Origin: Deltaproteobacteria bacterium
Lineage (GTDB): Bacteria; Myxococcota; Myxococcia; Myxococcales; 40CM-4-68-19
NCBI GenBank assembly: GCA_005879805.1
Contig: VBKL01000051.1
Coordinates: 1-35,508 of the forward strand
Length of the DNA: 35,508 nucleotides
Reading direction: 5' to 3'
The notes beneath the pieces are model-generated. The model made no database searches and was not told where the DNA came from. It saw nothing but the letters and a program-made list of their open reading frames with translations. Within the stretch, counting starts at the first letter, position 1. Every line of letters begins with the position of its first letter. A program made the position numbers and the translations under genes. Positions 15,509 to 23,657 of this stretch are shown piece by piece.

Positions 15509-16798
15509 ATGCTGCGCTCGATGCGCGCATCGCTGCTCCTCTCCGCCGTCGTGCTCGCCGCCTGCGGAAGCTCCGGGAGCGCGGTTCCCACCTGGCACCG
15601 CGACGTGCGGTCGATCGTGACCGGGAATTGCGCCGGCTGCCACACCGCGGGCGCCAGCATCGCGCCCTTCGTTTTCGAGTCGTATACCGACGTCTTCGTC
15701 CGTCGAGACCTCGTTCGCCAGCAGGTCGAGTCGCGCAAGATGCCTCCTTGGCCGCCCGGACCGGGCTGCGCGGAATACGCCGGGGATGGCTCGCTGCCCG
15801 ACAAGGACCGCGCGACCTTGCTCTCCTGGCTCGATCACGGGGCGCCCGAAGGAAATCCCGCCGACGCGCGCCCCGCCTCGCCGCCTCCTCCGGCAGGACT
15901 CTCGCGCGTCGACCGAGCGCTCCGTCTGGCAACGCCGTACGCTCCGGTGCAATCGCCCGACGAGTACCGCTGCTTCCTGCTCGACTGGCCGGAGACCGAG
16001 AGACGCTACGTGACTGGATTCGTCGCCAGGCCGGGAAACGCGGCCATCGTCCATCACGCGCTGGTCTTCATCGCGACGCCCGATCGCGTGGCGCAATTCC
16101 AGGCCCTCGACGATGCGGACCCCGCACCGGGCTACGCGTGCTTCGGCGGTCCCGGCGGCGTGACCCCCGTGCTCGGCGCCTGGGCGCCCGGAAGCCGCGG
16201 CGGCGATTTCCCGGCGGGAACCGGGGTTCCGGTCGACCCGCGGTCGAAGCTCATCCTGCAGATCCACTACAACGTGGCGAGAGGTCCACGGCAGCTGGAC
16301 CAGACGTCGATCGAGCTGAAGCTCGATAGCGCCGTGACCCGCGAGGCGTTCGTGCTCCCCTGGGCGAATCCCTCCTGGATCACCCTGCACAGCATGACGA
16401 TCCCGGCGGGCCAGCCCGACGTGACCTACTCCTTCACCTTCGCTCCGTCGCCGTTTCTCGCGACCATCACCAGCGGCGCCATCCCACCGGGCCCTTTCAC
16501 CGTCTACGCCGCGGCCACGCACCAGCACCTGCGCGGCACGCACAACCGCCTCGAGATCCAGCGCGCGAACGGCGCCAAGGAATGCCTCCTCGACATCCCC
16601 CGCTGGGACTTCCACTGGCAGGGATCGTACGCGCTGAAGGTCCCGACCCGTGTGCAGGCCGGCGACAGCCTCTCGATCGAGTGCCACTGGGACAACAGCG
16701 CGAAGAACCAGCCCGGCGGCGTCGCTCCCCGCGAGTTGAACTGGGGCGAGGGTACCGACGACGAGATGTGCCTCGGGTTCCTCTACATCACGCAGTGA
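15509..16798 (+). CDS. Lipoprotein with haem c motif and type II copper monooxygenase (PHM-like) domain
   Basis: The protein has 429 residues. A lipoprotein signal ends in VVLAAC (lipid-modified Cys19; a second in-frame ATG at 15521 gives a shorter signal). Next is a cytochrome c motif CAGCH (41-45). The rest matches the copper type II ascorbate-dependent monooxygenase fold of peptidylglycine hydroxylase and dopamine beta-monooxygenase. The expected ligands appear in order: His182-His183 (VHHAL) and His253 (QIHYN) for one copper, and His338-x-His340 (THQHLRG) and Met420 (DDEMC) for the other. These enzymes hydroxylate C-H bonds with O2 and an external electron donor. The built-in haem may supply the electrons. 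It lies between the KaiC operon and a second multicopper oxidase. The substrate is unknown. Confidence 0.88.
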   Translation: MLRSMRASLLLSAVVLAACGSSGSAVPTWHRDVRSIVTGNCAGCHTAGASIAPFVFESYTDVFVRRDLVRQQVESRKMPPWPPGPGCAEYAGDGSLPDKDRATLLSWLDHGAPEGNPADARPASPPPPAGLSRVDRALRLATPYAPVQSPDEYRCFLLDWPETERRYVTGFVARPGNAAIVHHALVFIATPDRVAQFQALDDADPAPGYACFGGPGGVTPVLGAWAPGSRGGDFPAGTGVPVDPRSKLILQIHYNVARGPRQLDQTSIELKLDSAVTREAFVLPWANPSWITLHSMTIPAGQPDVTYSFTFAPSPFLATITSGAIPPGPFTVYAAATHQHLRGTHNRLEIQRANGAKECLLDIPRWDFHWQGSYALKVPTRVQAGDSLSIECHWDNSAKNQPGGVAPRELNWGEGTDDEMCLGFLYITQ

Positions 16799-16803
16799 CG
16801 TCG

Positions 16804-16824
16804 CTCCGACGTCCGTCGTCGGAG
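16804..16824 (+). terminator. Hairpin after the copper monooxygenase gene
   Basis: CTCCGACG (16804-16811), loop TCCGT and CGTCGGAG (16817-16824) form a perfect 8-bp stem beginning 6 bp after the stop codon. No T-run follows, so intrinsic termination would be weak. The remaining 16825-16984 gap contains less GC-rich DNA but no gene or clear promoter. Confidence 0.45.
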
Positions 16825-16984
16825 ATACGCTGGCGCTGGTAGACGTCGCTTTATCGAAAGGCAAATCTAGCGCCGCGCCGATCGTCGGACGCGACAGTTT
16901 TGCCTGGATCGGCGCCGCTAATCGACCGAAACGCCTGGATTTTGCGATTCCCGCCACAGGCACGCATGGTGCATTTGTACAGCC

Positions 16985-17017
16985 GAGGTGCGCCTTCCGG
17001 CGCATTTCCCAGGGGGG
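16985..17017 (+). promoter_or_regulatory. Leader hairpin and G-run ribosome-binding site of the large multicopper oxidase
   Basis: TGCGCC (16989-16994), tetraloop TTCC and GGCGCA (16999-17004) form a 6-bp stem. It can extend by two G-U pairs plus A-U and G-C to span 16985-17008. Two bases later the G-run AGGGGGG (17011-17017) ends exactly 7 nt before the ATG at 17025. The first multicopper oxidase has the same G-run with the same 7-nt spacing. The hairpin next to the ribosome-binding site may modulate translation or mRNA stability. Confidence 0.4.
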
Positions 17018-17024
17018 ATGCAAA

Positions 17025-19307
17025 ATGGCTCGCAACAATATTACCAGGAGAGACATGCTGCGTTATGGCGGCATGGCTGGTGCCGCAAGTTTGATCGGAA
17101 AAAAGGCATACGGCGGAGGGACCTGCATCGGGGAGAGCATGGTTCCCTCGATCGAGATGGACGCCTTCACCAACTGCGCCGTGATCGAGGCCTTCCCGCC
17201 CAGCCCATTCATCTTGCAGCCGTTCACCCAGGACATGCCGATCCCGACGGCGCTCCGGCCGGGGTGGAGGTACCCGGACGGGACGCTCTCCCAGCCGGGC
17301 GATTCCAACGCCTGGTTCGTCCGCAAGTCGGTGGAGTTCGGCGACAACTCCATCGTCCCGCCAGGTCCCGGCAAGGGGCAACAGGACGCCCTCGGCGATC
17401 GGCCCGGGAACCACCAGGTCGACAAGCCGCGGTGGGCCATCCCGAGCGCCGGCACCCACCAGTTGTGGAGCAGCGGACAGGGCGTGACGGGGCAAGACCT
17501 CGGTTATCCGGACCCGCTCCTCTACCACATCCGCATCCAGGTCCGTCAGTCGAGCTTTACCAACTCGCCCGTCGTCAATATCAACAGCGCCGGAAACGCG
17601 GTGCCGCTGCCGCCGGGCGCCAGCGCCTCGCCGGCGGGCTTCACGACCTTCAAGGGCGTGCAGACGCCGTCATATCTCTTGCCGCCCAGCACCATCTACG
17701 GGTTCAACGGCACCTTCCCGGGACCGATGCTCAACATCGAGTACGGACGCCCCGCTCTGGTCCGATTCGAGAACGACCTCGACCTGAACGAGGGCTGTTT
17801 CGACCGGCAGGACTTCGGCGCTCCCGACTGGGCGTTCCTCACCCACCTGCACAACGGCCACACCGCGCCCGAGAGCGACGGCCAGCCGCACCACATGACC
17901 GACCACGGCGGCGGCTACGAGCCGAGGGAGTGGGTCGACAACCTGTATCTCGCATATCCGGCGGGCGGCGACGATCGCGAGAAGCAGTCGTTCCTCTGGT
18001 TCCACGATCACCGCATGCACCACACGGGGCCCAACGTCTACAAGGGCATGGTCGGCCTCGCGCCGCACTACGATCCGGTGCTGGACAGCGGCGACGAGAC
18101 CAACGGTCTGCGTCTGCCGGGCGTCCGCACCAACAACGGCGACGGCACCTTCGACGTGAAGTACGACATCCCGTTCGCGTTCTACGACTGCCGCCTCGAC
18201 GACGGAGTGAGCCCGCACACCGACGAGCACACCCCGCTCCAGGGGTCCGCCCTGCAGAGCCAGTACTTCCCGTCCAACCAGTTCTGCGGAAGCATCCACC
18301 CCGAGTGGTGGGGCCAGCTGTTCCACAAGCACTACCCGAACCACGGCTTCGTCGGTGACATCTTCACCGTCAACGGCGTGGCTTCCCCGGTGCTGCACGT
18401 CTTCCAGCGAAAGTATCGCTTCCGCTACCTCGACTGCTCGGTCTCGCGGCAGTACGTGCTCGAGCTGATGCAGGGGACGCCGTTCCCCTTCCCCGGCCAG
18501 CAGGGCCAGTGGAACTTCGGCGTCAAGGGGAGCAATGGGACCGTCTCGCGGGCGCCGGGCACCTGCGTGATGCTGCAGACGCAGATCGCCAGCGAGGGAG
18601 GCCTGCTCCCGACCCCCATCAAGCAGGACGGGATCGAGATCTGGCCGGCGAAGCGGCGGGAAGTGATCGTCGACTTCACCAAGTACCGCGACGGCAGCCC
18701 GACCAGGCCGGGCGACGTGCTCTACCTCACCGACACCTCTGCGATGATCGACGGGCGCCAGCAGTCCAAGGACAACCAGTTCGCGGTCCCGCTGGTGAAG
18801 ATCGTCATCGACGGTCCGCCGCCGGAGCCGGACAACAGCCTGATGCCCGTCCCCGGCAGGACCACGCTGCGCGCTCCTACGCCGTTCGATCCGAAGGCCC
18901 CGAAGGTCCGCGACTTCACCCTGCAGCGCGGCACGCCGTCGGGCGGCGGGGGCAGCACCGAGACCGAGTGGCTCATCAACGGAGCGCAGTTCGACCCGCT
19001 CAACCCGCTGGCGACGCCCGTCATCGGTAGCGCCGAGGCGTGGGGCATCAACAACGGCGGCGGCGGCTGGACGCACCCCATGCACCTCCACATGGAAGAG
19101 CACCACGTCATCTTCCGGTCGACGAATCTCCAGAAGCACGCCGACGACACGGGCAAGGAGGACGTGGTGGCGCTGGAGCCGAGCGAACAGACGATCATCT
19201 ACCGTCGCTTCCGCACCTTCCTCGGCAACTACGTCGCGCACTGCCACAACCTGGCGCACGAGGACCACAACATGATGTTCGGGTGGTCGATCGTGAAGAA
19301 CGTCTGA
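17025..19307 (+). CDS. Large Tat-exported multicopper oxidase (760 residues)
   Basis: The N-terminus NITRRDMLRYGGMAGAASLI is a twin-arginine signal. All multicopper oxidase ligands are present: HLH (274-276), WFHDH (325-329), HPMHLH (684-689) and HCHNLAHEDHNM (739-750). Type 1 copper is held by His684, Cys740, His745 and Met750. At 760 residues it is well above the roughly 500-residue laccase size. It carries about 200 residues before the first copper motif, an insert of some 40 residues between the first two motifs with the His-rich HHMTDHGG, and many extra cysteines. Such enlarged oxidases are plausible metal or phenol oxidases, but the substrate cannot be read. It is a distant paralogue of the oxidase at 5105-6691. 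No chaperone gene follows. Confidence 0.92.
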   Translation: MARNNITRRDMLRYGGMAGAASLIGKKAYGGGTCIGESMVPSIEMDAFTNCAVIEAFPPSPFILQPFTQDMPIPTALRPGWRYPDGTLSQPGDSNAWFVRKSVEFGDNSIVPPGPGKGQQDALGDRPGNHQVDKPRWAIPSAGTHQLWSSGQGVTGQDLGYPDPLLYHIRIQVRQSSFTNSPVVNINSAGNAVPLPPGASASPAGFTTFKGVQTPSYLLPPSTIYGFNGTFPGPMLNIEYGRPALVRFENDLDLNEGCFDRQDFGAPDWAFLTHLHNGHTAPESDGQPHHMTDHGGGYEPREWVDNLYLAYPAGGDDREKQSFLWFHDHRMHHTGPNVYKGMVGLAPHYDPVLDSGDETNGLRLPGVRTNNGDGTFDVKYDIPFAFYDCRLDDGVSPHTDEHTPLQGSALQSQYFPSNQFCGSIHPEWWGQLFHKHYPNHGFVGDIFTVNGVASPVLHVFQRKYRFRYLDCSVSRQYVLELMQGTPFPFPGQQGQWNFGVKGSNGTVSRAPGTCVMLQTQIASEGGLLPTPIKQDGIEIWPAKRREVIVDFTKYRDGSPTRPGDVLYLTDTSAMIDGRQQSKDNQFAVPLVKIVIDGPPPEPDNSLMPVPGRTTLRAPTPFDPKAPKVRDFTLQRGTPSGGGGSTETEWLINGAQFDPLNPLATPVIGSAEAWGINNGGGGWTHPMHLHMEEHHVIFRSTNLQKHADDTGKEDVVALEPSEQTIIYRRFRTFLGNYVAHCHNLAHEDHNMMFGWSIVKNV

Positions 19308-19327
19308 GGGAGCAGCAAACGGGATCC

Positions 19328-19346
19328 CGGCGTGTTGCAAACGCCG
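19328..19346. terminator. Small hairpin between convergent genes
   Basis: CGGCGT (19328-19333), loop GTTGCAA and ACGCCG (19341-19346) form a perfect 6-bp stem in the 73-bp gap between the large multicopper oxidase and the convergent LigD-type gene. There is no T-run on either strand. It may be a weak bidirectional terminator or chance in GC-rich DNA. Confidence 0.28.
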
Positions 19347-19380
19347 CGGATCTCATCAATTGCTCGGTAACGCGATTCGG

Positions 19381-20325
19381 CTACGAACGGAATCGATCGA
19401 AGGTCTCGAAGACGAGCCCCGCCGACTCGAACGCCGCGTCGACCTCCGCCACGAAGCGCGCGGCGTCGCTCGGGGCGGAGGCAAGCGCGGCGAGCGGATC
19501 GGCGCGATCGAGCAGGCGATCCACGTCTGCGATGGTGAAGGCGTCCGGATCGGTCGTCTCGATCTCTGCCCAATCGAGTGGCGTCGCCACGGGGGCACGC
19601 GGCCGCGCCCGCAGCGAGTACGGCGCCACCACGGTGGCGATGGGCGTGTTCCGCAGCCAGTCGACGAAGACCCGCTCGCCCCGGAGCGCGACGCGGAACA
19701 CGATGGTGAGCTCTTCACCGTGCCGTGAGGCGAGGAGGGCGGCGAATTTCTGCACCGTCGCGGCGACGGTATCGCTCGCAACCGACGGGCGGATCGGCGC
19801 CACCACGTGATAGCCCTTGGAGCCGGTCGCGACCGGCACGCTCGCGAGGCCATGCGCGGCGAGCGCGTCGCGGACGATCGCTGCCGCTCGTCGGACGCGA
19901 GCGAAGGAGCCGGGCGGCGGATCGAGATCGATGACGATGCGATCGGGATGGAACAGATCCGCGGCCACTGAGGTCGGAACGTGGATCTCGATCGCTCCCT
20001 GGTTGGCGAGATACGCGAGGTGCGCGGGCTCGCCGAGGACGGGATAGACGGTGAATTCCTGATCCTTCTTGGTCGGGTGCTTTTTCGACGCGGCACGGCT
20101 CCGTGGCACGGGGAAGCGCTCGATCGAGGGCGGATAGTGGTCAGGCACGTTCTTCTGGAAGAACCCCGCTGCGGCGAGCCCCTTTGGATAGCGCCGGATG
20201 GAGACGGGGCGGCCCGCCACGTGGGGAAACGCGCGCGGCGCGATGCGCTCGTAGTAGGCGACGACGTCGCCCTTGGTCCGTCCGATCTCGGGAAAGACCA
20301 GGCGATCCGGGTTCGAGACTTCCAT
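19381..20325 (-). CDS. ligD: Stand-alone LigD-type DNA polymerase/primase (NHEJ)
   Basis: The 314 residues match the polymerase domain of bacterial LigD and nothing else: no ligase or 3'-phosphoesterase domain is present. The catalytic metal ligands are Asp133 and Asp135 in VIDLDPP and Asp222 in VFVDWLRN. The nucleotide-binding TGSKGYH (168-173) and the late PIATVVAPYSLRARP segment are also typical. Archaeo-eukaryotic-primase-type polymerases of this group fill gaps and add nucleotides at broken DNA ends together with Ku and a ligase. Neither partner is in the window. The gene is divergent from the addB-addA pair with only 44 bp between starts. The symbol refers to the polymerase part only. 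Confidence 0.92.
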   Translation of the reverse strand: MEVSNPDRLVFPEIGRTKGDVVAYYERIAPRAFPHVAGRPVSIRRYPKGLAAAGFFQKNVPDHYPPSIERFPVPRSRAASKKHPTKKDQEFTVYPVLGEPAHLAYLANQGAIEIHVPTSVAADLFHPDRIVIDLDPPPGSFARVRRAAAIVRDALAAHGLASVPVATGSKGYHVVAPIRPSVASDTVAATVQKFAALLASRHGEELTIVFRVALRGERVFVDWLRNTPIATVVAPYSLRARPRAPVATPLDWAEIETTDPDAFTIADVDRLLDRADPLAALASAPSDAARFVAEVDAAFESAGLVFETFDRFRS

Positions 20326-20369
20326 CCGGCCCGGAGAGTACCCGACGGGCCGGCGGATGTCGGACCGGG

Positions 20370-23300
20370 ATGCTATCGGTAGGGTGCGTGTCCGCTGAAT
20401 CCGGTCAGAAGAGACTCTTCATCTCGCCCTCGGCGCAGGCGCGTCAGGAGCGCGCCGCCCGGTGGCTCTCCGGCCGTCGCGAGGGCGAGCAGGTCCTCGT
20501 CGTGGCCTTCAGCCAGGTCGCTGCGGCGGAGATCGCACGGAGCGCACGGCGTCCCGCCACCTTCGGCTGGCACCGTTTCTCGCTCGACGGGGCGGCCGCG
20601 GCCGTCGCATCGCAGGTTCTCGCGGCGCGCCGCCTGGTACCGGTCGGCGAGCTTGCCATCGAGGCGCTCTGCGCGCGGGTGGTGCACGCTTGCGCGGGAA
20701 CCGGGGAGCTCGGAAGGCTGCAGCCGCTCGTAGGAAGACCGGGGCTGGCCCGGGCGCTGGCGAGGACGCTCGGGGAGATCCGGCTTGCCGGCATCGCGCC
20801 GGACGCGCTGCGACCCATCCGTCCCGAGTTGGCGGACCTTCTCCGCATCTACGAAGCGGAGCTTTCCCGGGCCCGCCTCGCCGACCGCGCCACGGTCCTC
20901 GCTCTCGCGAGCGAGCGGATCCGCGACGGCATCGAGCATCCCATCCTCGGGCATCCGCTTCTCCTTGCCGATCTCTCCTTGCAGAGCGCGCTCGAGCGCA
21001 ACCTCGTCGCGGCCCTGGCGAGGCGTACCGGCGACGTGCTGGCCGTCGTTCCCGCGTCCGATGCGCTGTCCGTGAAGCACCTCGGCGCGGCGCTGGAAGT
21101 CGCTCCGGAGGAGATCCCGGCGCCCGGTCCCGGCGGGTCGCTCGACAACCTCCAGCGCCACCTCTTCTCCGAAGGCGCTCCCGTCGCGAGCCCACCGGGA
21201 GACGAGGTGGTCGTGTTCTCCGCTCCCGGCGAAGGTCGCGAATGCGTGGAGATCGCGCGCCGGATTCAACGGGAAGCGGCGCGCGGCGTTCCGTTCGACC
21301 GGATGGCCATCCTGCTCCGCGCGCCCACGCCCTACCGGCCGCTCCTCGAAGAGGCGCTGCGGCGGGCTGGAGTGCCCGCCTGGTTTGCTCGCGGCGCCCT
21401 GCAGCCCGATCCCGCCGGACGCGCCTTTCTCTCCCTTCTCGCCTGCGCCGCCGAAGGCCTCTCGGCGCGGCGGTTCGCCGAGTACCTTTCGCTCGGCGAG
21501 GTGCCGCTTGCGACCTCCGAAGGAACGCCGCCGGCAGCGCCTCCGTCCGGGGAGCGCTGGGTGCCGCCCGACGACGAGTTGGTCGCGTTGCTCGGCAAGC
21601 CCGAAGAGGAAGAGGCGCAACCGGAGGATGATCCCCATCCTGCGCCGGACGCGCCCGTGCAGGCGGGCACGCTGCGCGCCCCGTGGCGCTGGGAAGAGCT
21701 GCTCGTCGAGGCGGCAGTAATCGGAGGCCGCGACCGGTGGGCTCGCCGCCTGGAGGGCCTGCGGCGCGAGTTCGAGCTCAAGCTCGCCGACCTCGAGGAG
21801 GCGGGCGACGCCGCCACCGATCGCGTGCGACGCGAGCTGTCCGATCTCGAGAGCCTCCGCCGCTTCGCCCTGCCGCTCCTCGAAGAGCTGGCCGCGCTGC
21901 CGCCAAAAGCGCCGTGGGGCGAATGGCTCGACGCGCTGTCCGCGCTCGCATCGCGGGCGCTGCGCAGGCCCGATCGCGTCCAGGCGCTCCTTGCCGAGCT
22001 GTCGCCGATGGCACCCGTGGGCCCGGTCGAGATCGGGGAGGTGCAGCTCGTCCTCGGCCGCCGGCTCGCCGAAGTCGCCGTTCCGCCCGCCGGGCATCGA
22101 TACGGGAAGGTCTTCGTCGCGCCGGTCGCCCTCGCGCGCGGGCTCTGTTTCGATGCCGTCTTCGTCCCTGGGCTCTCGGAGCGGCTCTTTCCGCAGAAGA
22201 TCTTGCCCGACCCTCTCTTGCGCGATCCCGACCGCCAGCTTCTCGCGGCGGGCCTGAAGACCAACGAAGATCGCGGCGCGGCCGAACGGCTTGCGCTCGC
22301 GGTCGCGGCGGGCGCGGCGGCGAAACGGATCTACCTCTCCTATCCTCGTCTCGACCTGCAGCAGGCGCGGCCGCGGGTTCCCTCCTTCTATGCACTGGAG
22401 GTCCTCCGCGCGGCGGAGGGACGGCTGCCCGGATTCAACGATCTCGCCCGGCGCGCCGAGCAGGCGGGTGGCGCGCGGATCGGCTGGCCCGCGCCCCGGG
22501 AGGCCGCCGATTCCATCGACGAAGCCGAGTACGATCTCGCGCTCCTCCACGGCCTCTTGCACGAGCCGCCCGAGAAGGCGAAGGGCGCCGCGCGCTACCT
22601 GCTTGCGGTGAATCCCGCCCTCGCGCGGTCGCTCCGGGCGCGCGCTCGGCGCTGGAAGAAGCGCTGGACGCCCGCGGACGGCCTCGTCGATCCGTCGCCG
22701 GCGGCGCTCGCAGCCATCTCGGCGCACACTCCTTCGGCGCGGTCGTTCTCGGCGACGGCGCTGCAGCACTACGCCGCATGTCCCTACCGGTTCCTGCTCC
22801 AGGCCATCCACCGTCTCGAGCGGCGCGAGGAGCCGAAGGCGCTCGAGGAGATCGATCCGCTCACCCGCGGCTCGCTCATCCACGAAACCCAGTTCGAGCT
22901 CCTCGACGGACTGCGCGCGGCGGGCCTCCTACCGATCACGCCCGCCAATCTCGAGGAAGTCAGATCGCGCCTCGAGGACGCGCTGGACGCGGTCGCCCGG
23001 CGCTATCGCGACGATCTCGCTCCGGCCATCGAGCGCGTCTGGGAAGACGGCATCGCGGCCATCCGCGCCGACCTGCGCGAGTGGCTCCTGCGCGCTTCGC
23101 AGGAGGCGGAATGGGAGCCGTGGCGCTTCGAGCTTGCCTTCGGGCTTCCTGAGCGGCGCCACCGCGACCCGGCGAGCCGCCTCGAACCTGTCGTGCTCGA
23201 GGAAGGATTCAGCGTACGCGGCTCCATCGACCTGGTGGAGCGCGCCCCGGACGGCGCCCTGCGCGCCACCGACTACAAGACGGGCAAGGTCCGCGCCGAG

Positions 23301-23657
23301 CCGGGCATGGTCATCGGCGGCGGCAAGACGCTCCAGCCGGCCCTCTACGCGCTCGCGCTGGAACAGCTGTTTCCGGGCACGCGCGTCAAGGAAGGCCGTC
23401 TGTACTACTCGTCCTTCACGGGGAGCTTCACGGCCGTCGGGGTACCGCTCGATCGCGTGACGCGCGAATCGGTCAAGACGGTAGCGACCACCATCGGCGA
23501 AGCGGTGCGGCAAGGCTTCCTGCCGGCGGCGCCCGCCGAGGGCGAGTGCGCCTGGTGCGATTATCTGGCCGTCTGTGACTCGTCGGCGGAACGGCGTGCG
23601 GAGCGCAAGCCGACTGATCGCATCGCGCCGCTGGTACGCCTGCGAGGGATGCCGTGA
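20370..23657 (+). CDS. addB: AddB-like exonuclease subunit with Fe-S and RecB-type nuclease domain
   Basis: From the ATG at 20370 the protein has 1095 residues (a GTG at 20388 is an alternative). The N-terminus (RLFISPSAQARQERAARWL) sits where a P-loop could be but lacks GxGKT, so it is an inactive helicase-like fold. The C-terminus has the RecB-family nuclease site, with ATDYKTGK (Asp968, Lys970) and LQPALYALAL. Four cysteines, C804 and C1060-x2-C1063-x5-C1069, match the iron-sulphur staple of AddB (C...C-x2-C-x5-C). AddB acts with AddA to unwind and resect double-strand breaks. The stop overlaps the addA start (GTGA), so the two are co-translated. The longer upstream open frame runs antisense through the LigD-type gene and is rejected. 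Confidence 0.88.
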   Translation: MLSVGCVSAESGQKRLFISPSAQARQERAARWLSGRREGEQVLVVAFSQVAAAEIARSARRPATFGWHRFSLDGAAAAVASQVLAARRLVPVGELAIEALCARVVHACAGTGELGRLQPLVGRPGLARALARTLGEIRLAGIAPDALRPIRPELADLLRIYEAELSRARLADRATVLALASERIRDGIEHPILGHPLLLADLSLQSALERNLVAALARRTGDVLAVVPASDALSVKHLGAALEVAPEEIPAPGPGGSLDNLQRHLFSEGAPVASPPGDEVVVFSAPGEGRECVEIARRIQREAARGVPFDRMAILLRAPTPYRPLLEEALRRAGVPAWFARGALQPDPAGRAFLSLLACAAEGLSARRFAEYLSLGEVPLATSEGTPPAAPPSGERWVPPDDELVALLGKPEEEEAQPEDDPHPAPDAPVQAGTLRAPWRWEELLVEAAVIGGRDRWARRLEGLRREFELKLADLEEAGDAATDRVRRELSDLESLRRFALPLLEELAALPPKAPWGEWLDALSALASRALRRPDRVQALLAELSPMAPVGPVEIGEVQLVLGRRLAEVAVPPAGHRYGKVFVAPVALARGLCFDAVFVPGLSERLFPQKILPDPLLRDPDRQLLAAGLKTNEDRGAAERLALAVAAGAAAKRIYLSYPRLDLQQARPRVPSFYALEVLRAAEGRLPGFNDLARRAEQAGGARIGWPAPREAADSIDEAEYDLALLHGLLHEPPEKAKGAARYLLAVNPALARSLRARARRWKKRWTPADGLVDPSPAALAAISAHTPSARSFSATALQHYAACPYRFLLQAIHRLERREEPKALEEIDPLTRGSLIHETQFELLDGLRAAGLLPITPANLEEVRSRLEDALDAVARRYRDDLAPAIERVWEDGIAAIRADLREWLLRASQEAEWEPWRFELAFGLPERRHRDPASRLEPVVLEEGFSVRGSIDLVERAPDGALRATDYKTGKVRAEPGMVIGGGKTLQPALYALALEQLFPGTRVKEGRLYYSSFTGSFTAVGVPLDRVTRESVKTVATTIGEAVRQGFLPAAPAEGECAWCDYLAVCDSSAERRAERKPTDRIAPLVRLRGMP

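Noticed and set aside
20103..20369. Upstream extension of the AddB-like frame
   Set aside because: It is antisense to the start of the LigD-type gene and made of Arg-rich low-information sequence.
20373..22883. 836-residue minus-strand open frame
   Set aside because: It is the antisense shadow of addB, with a composition typical of reverse-frame GC-rich DNA and no domain recognised.
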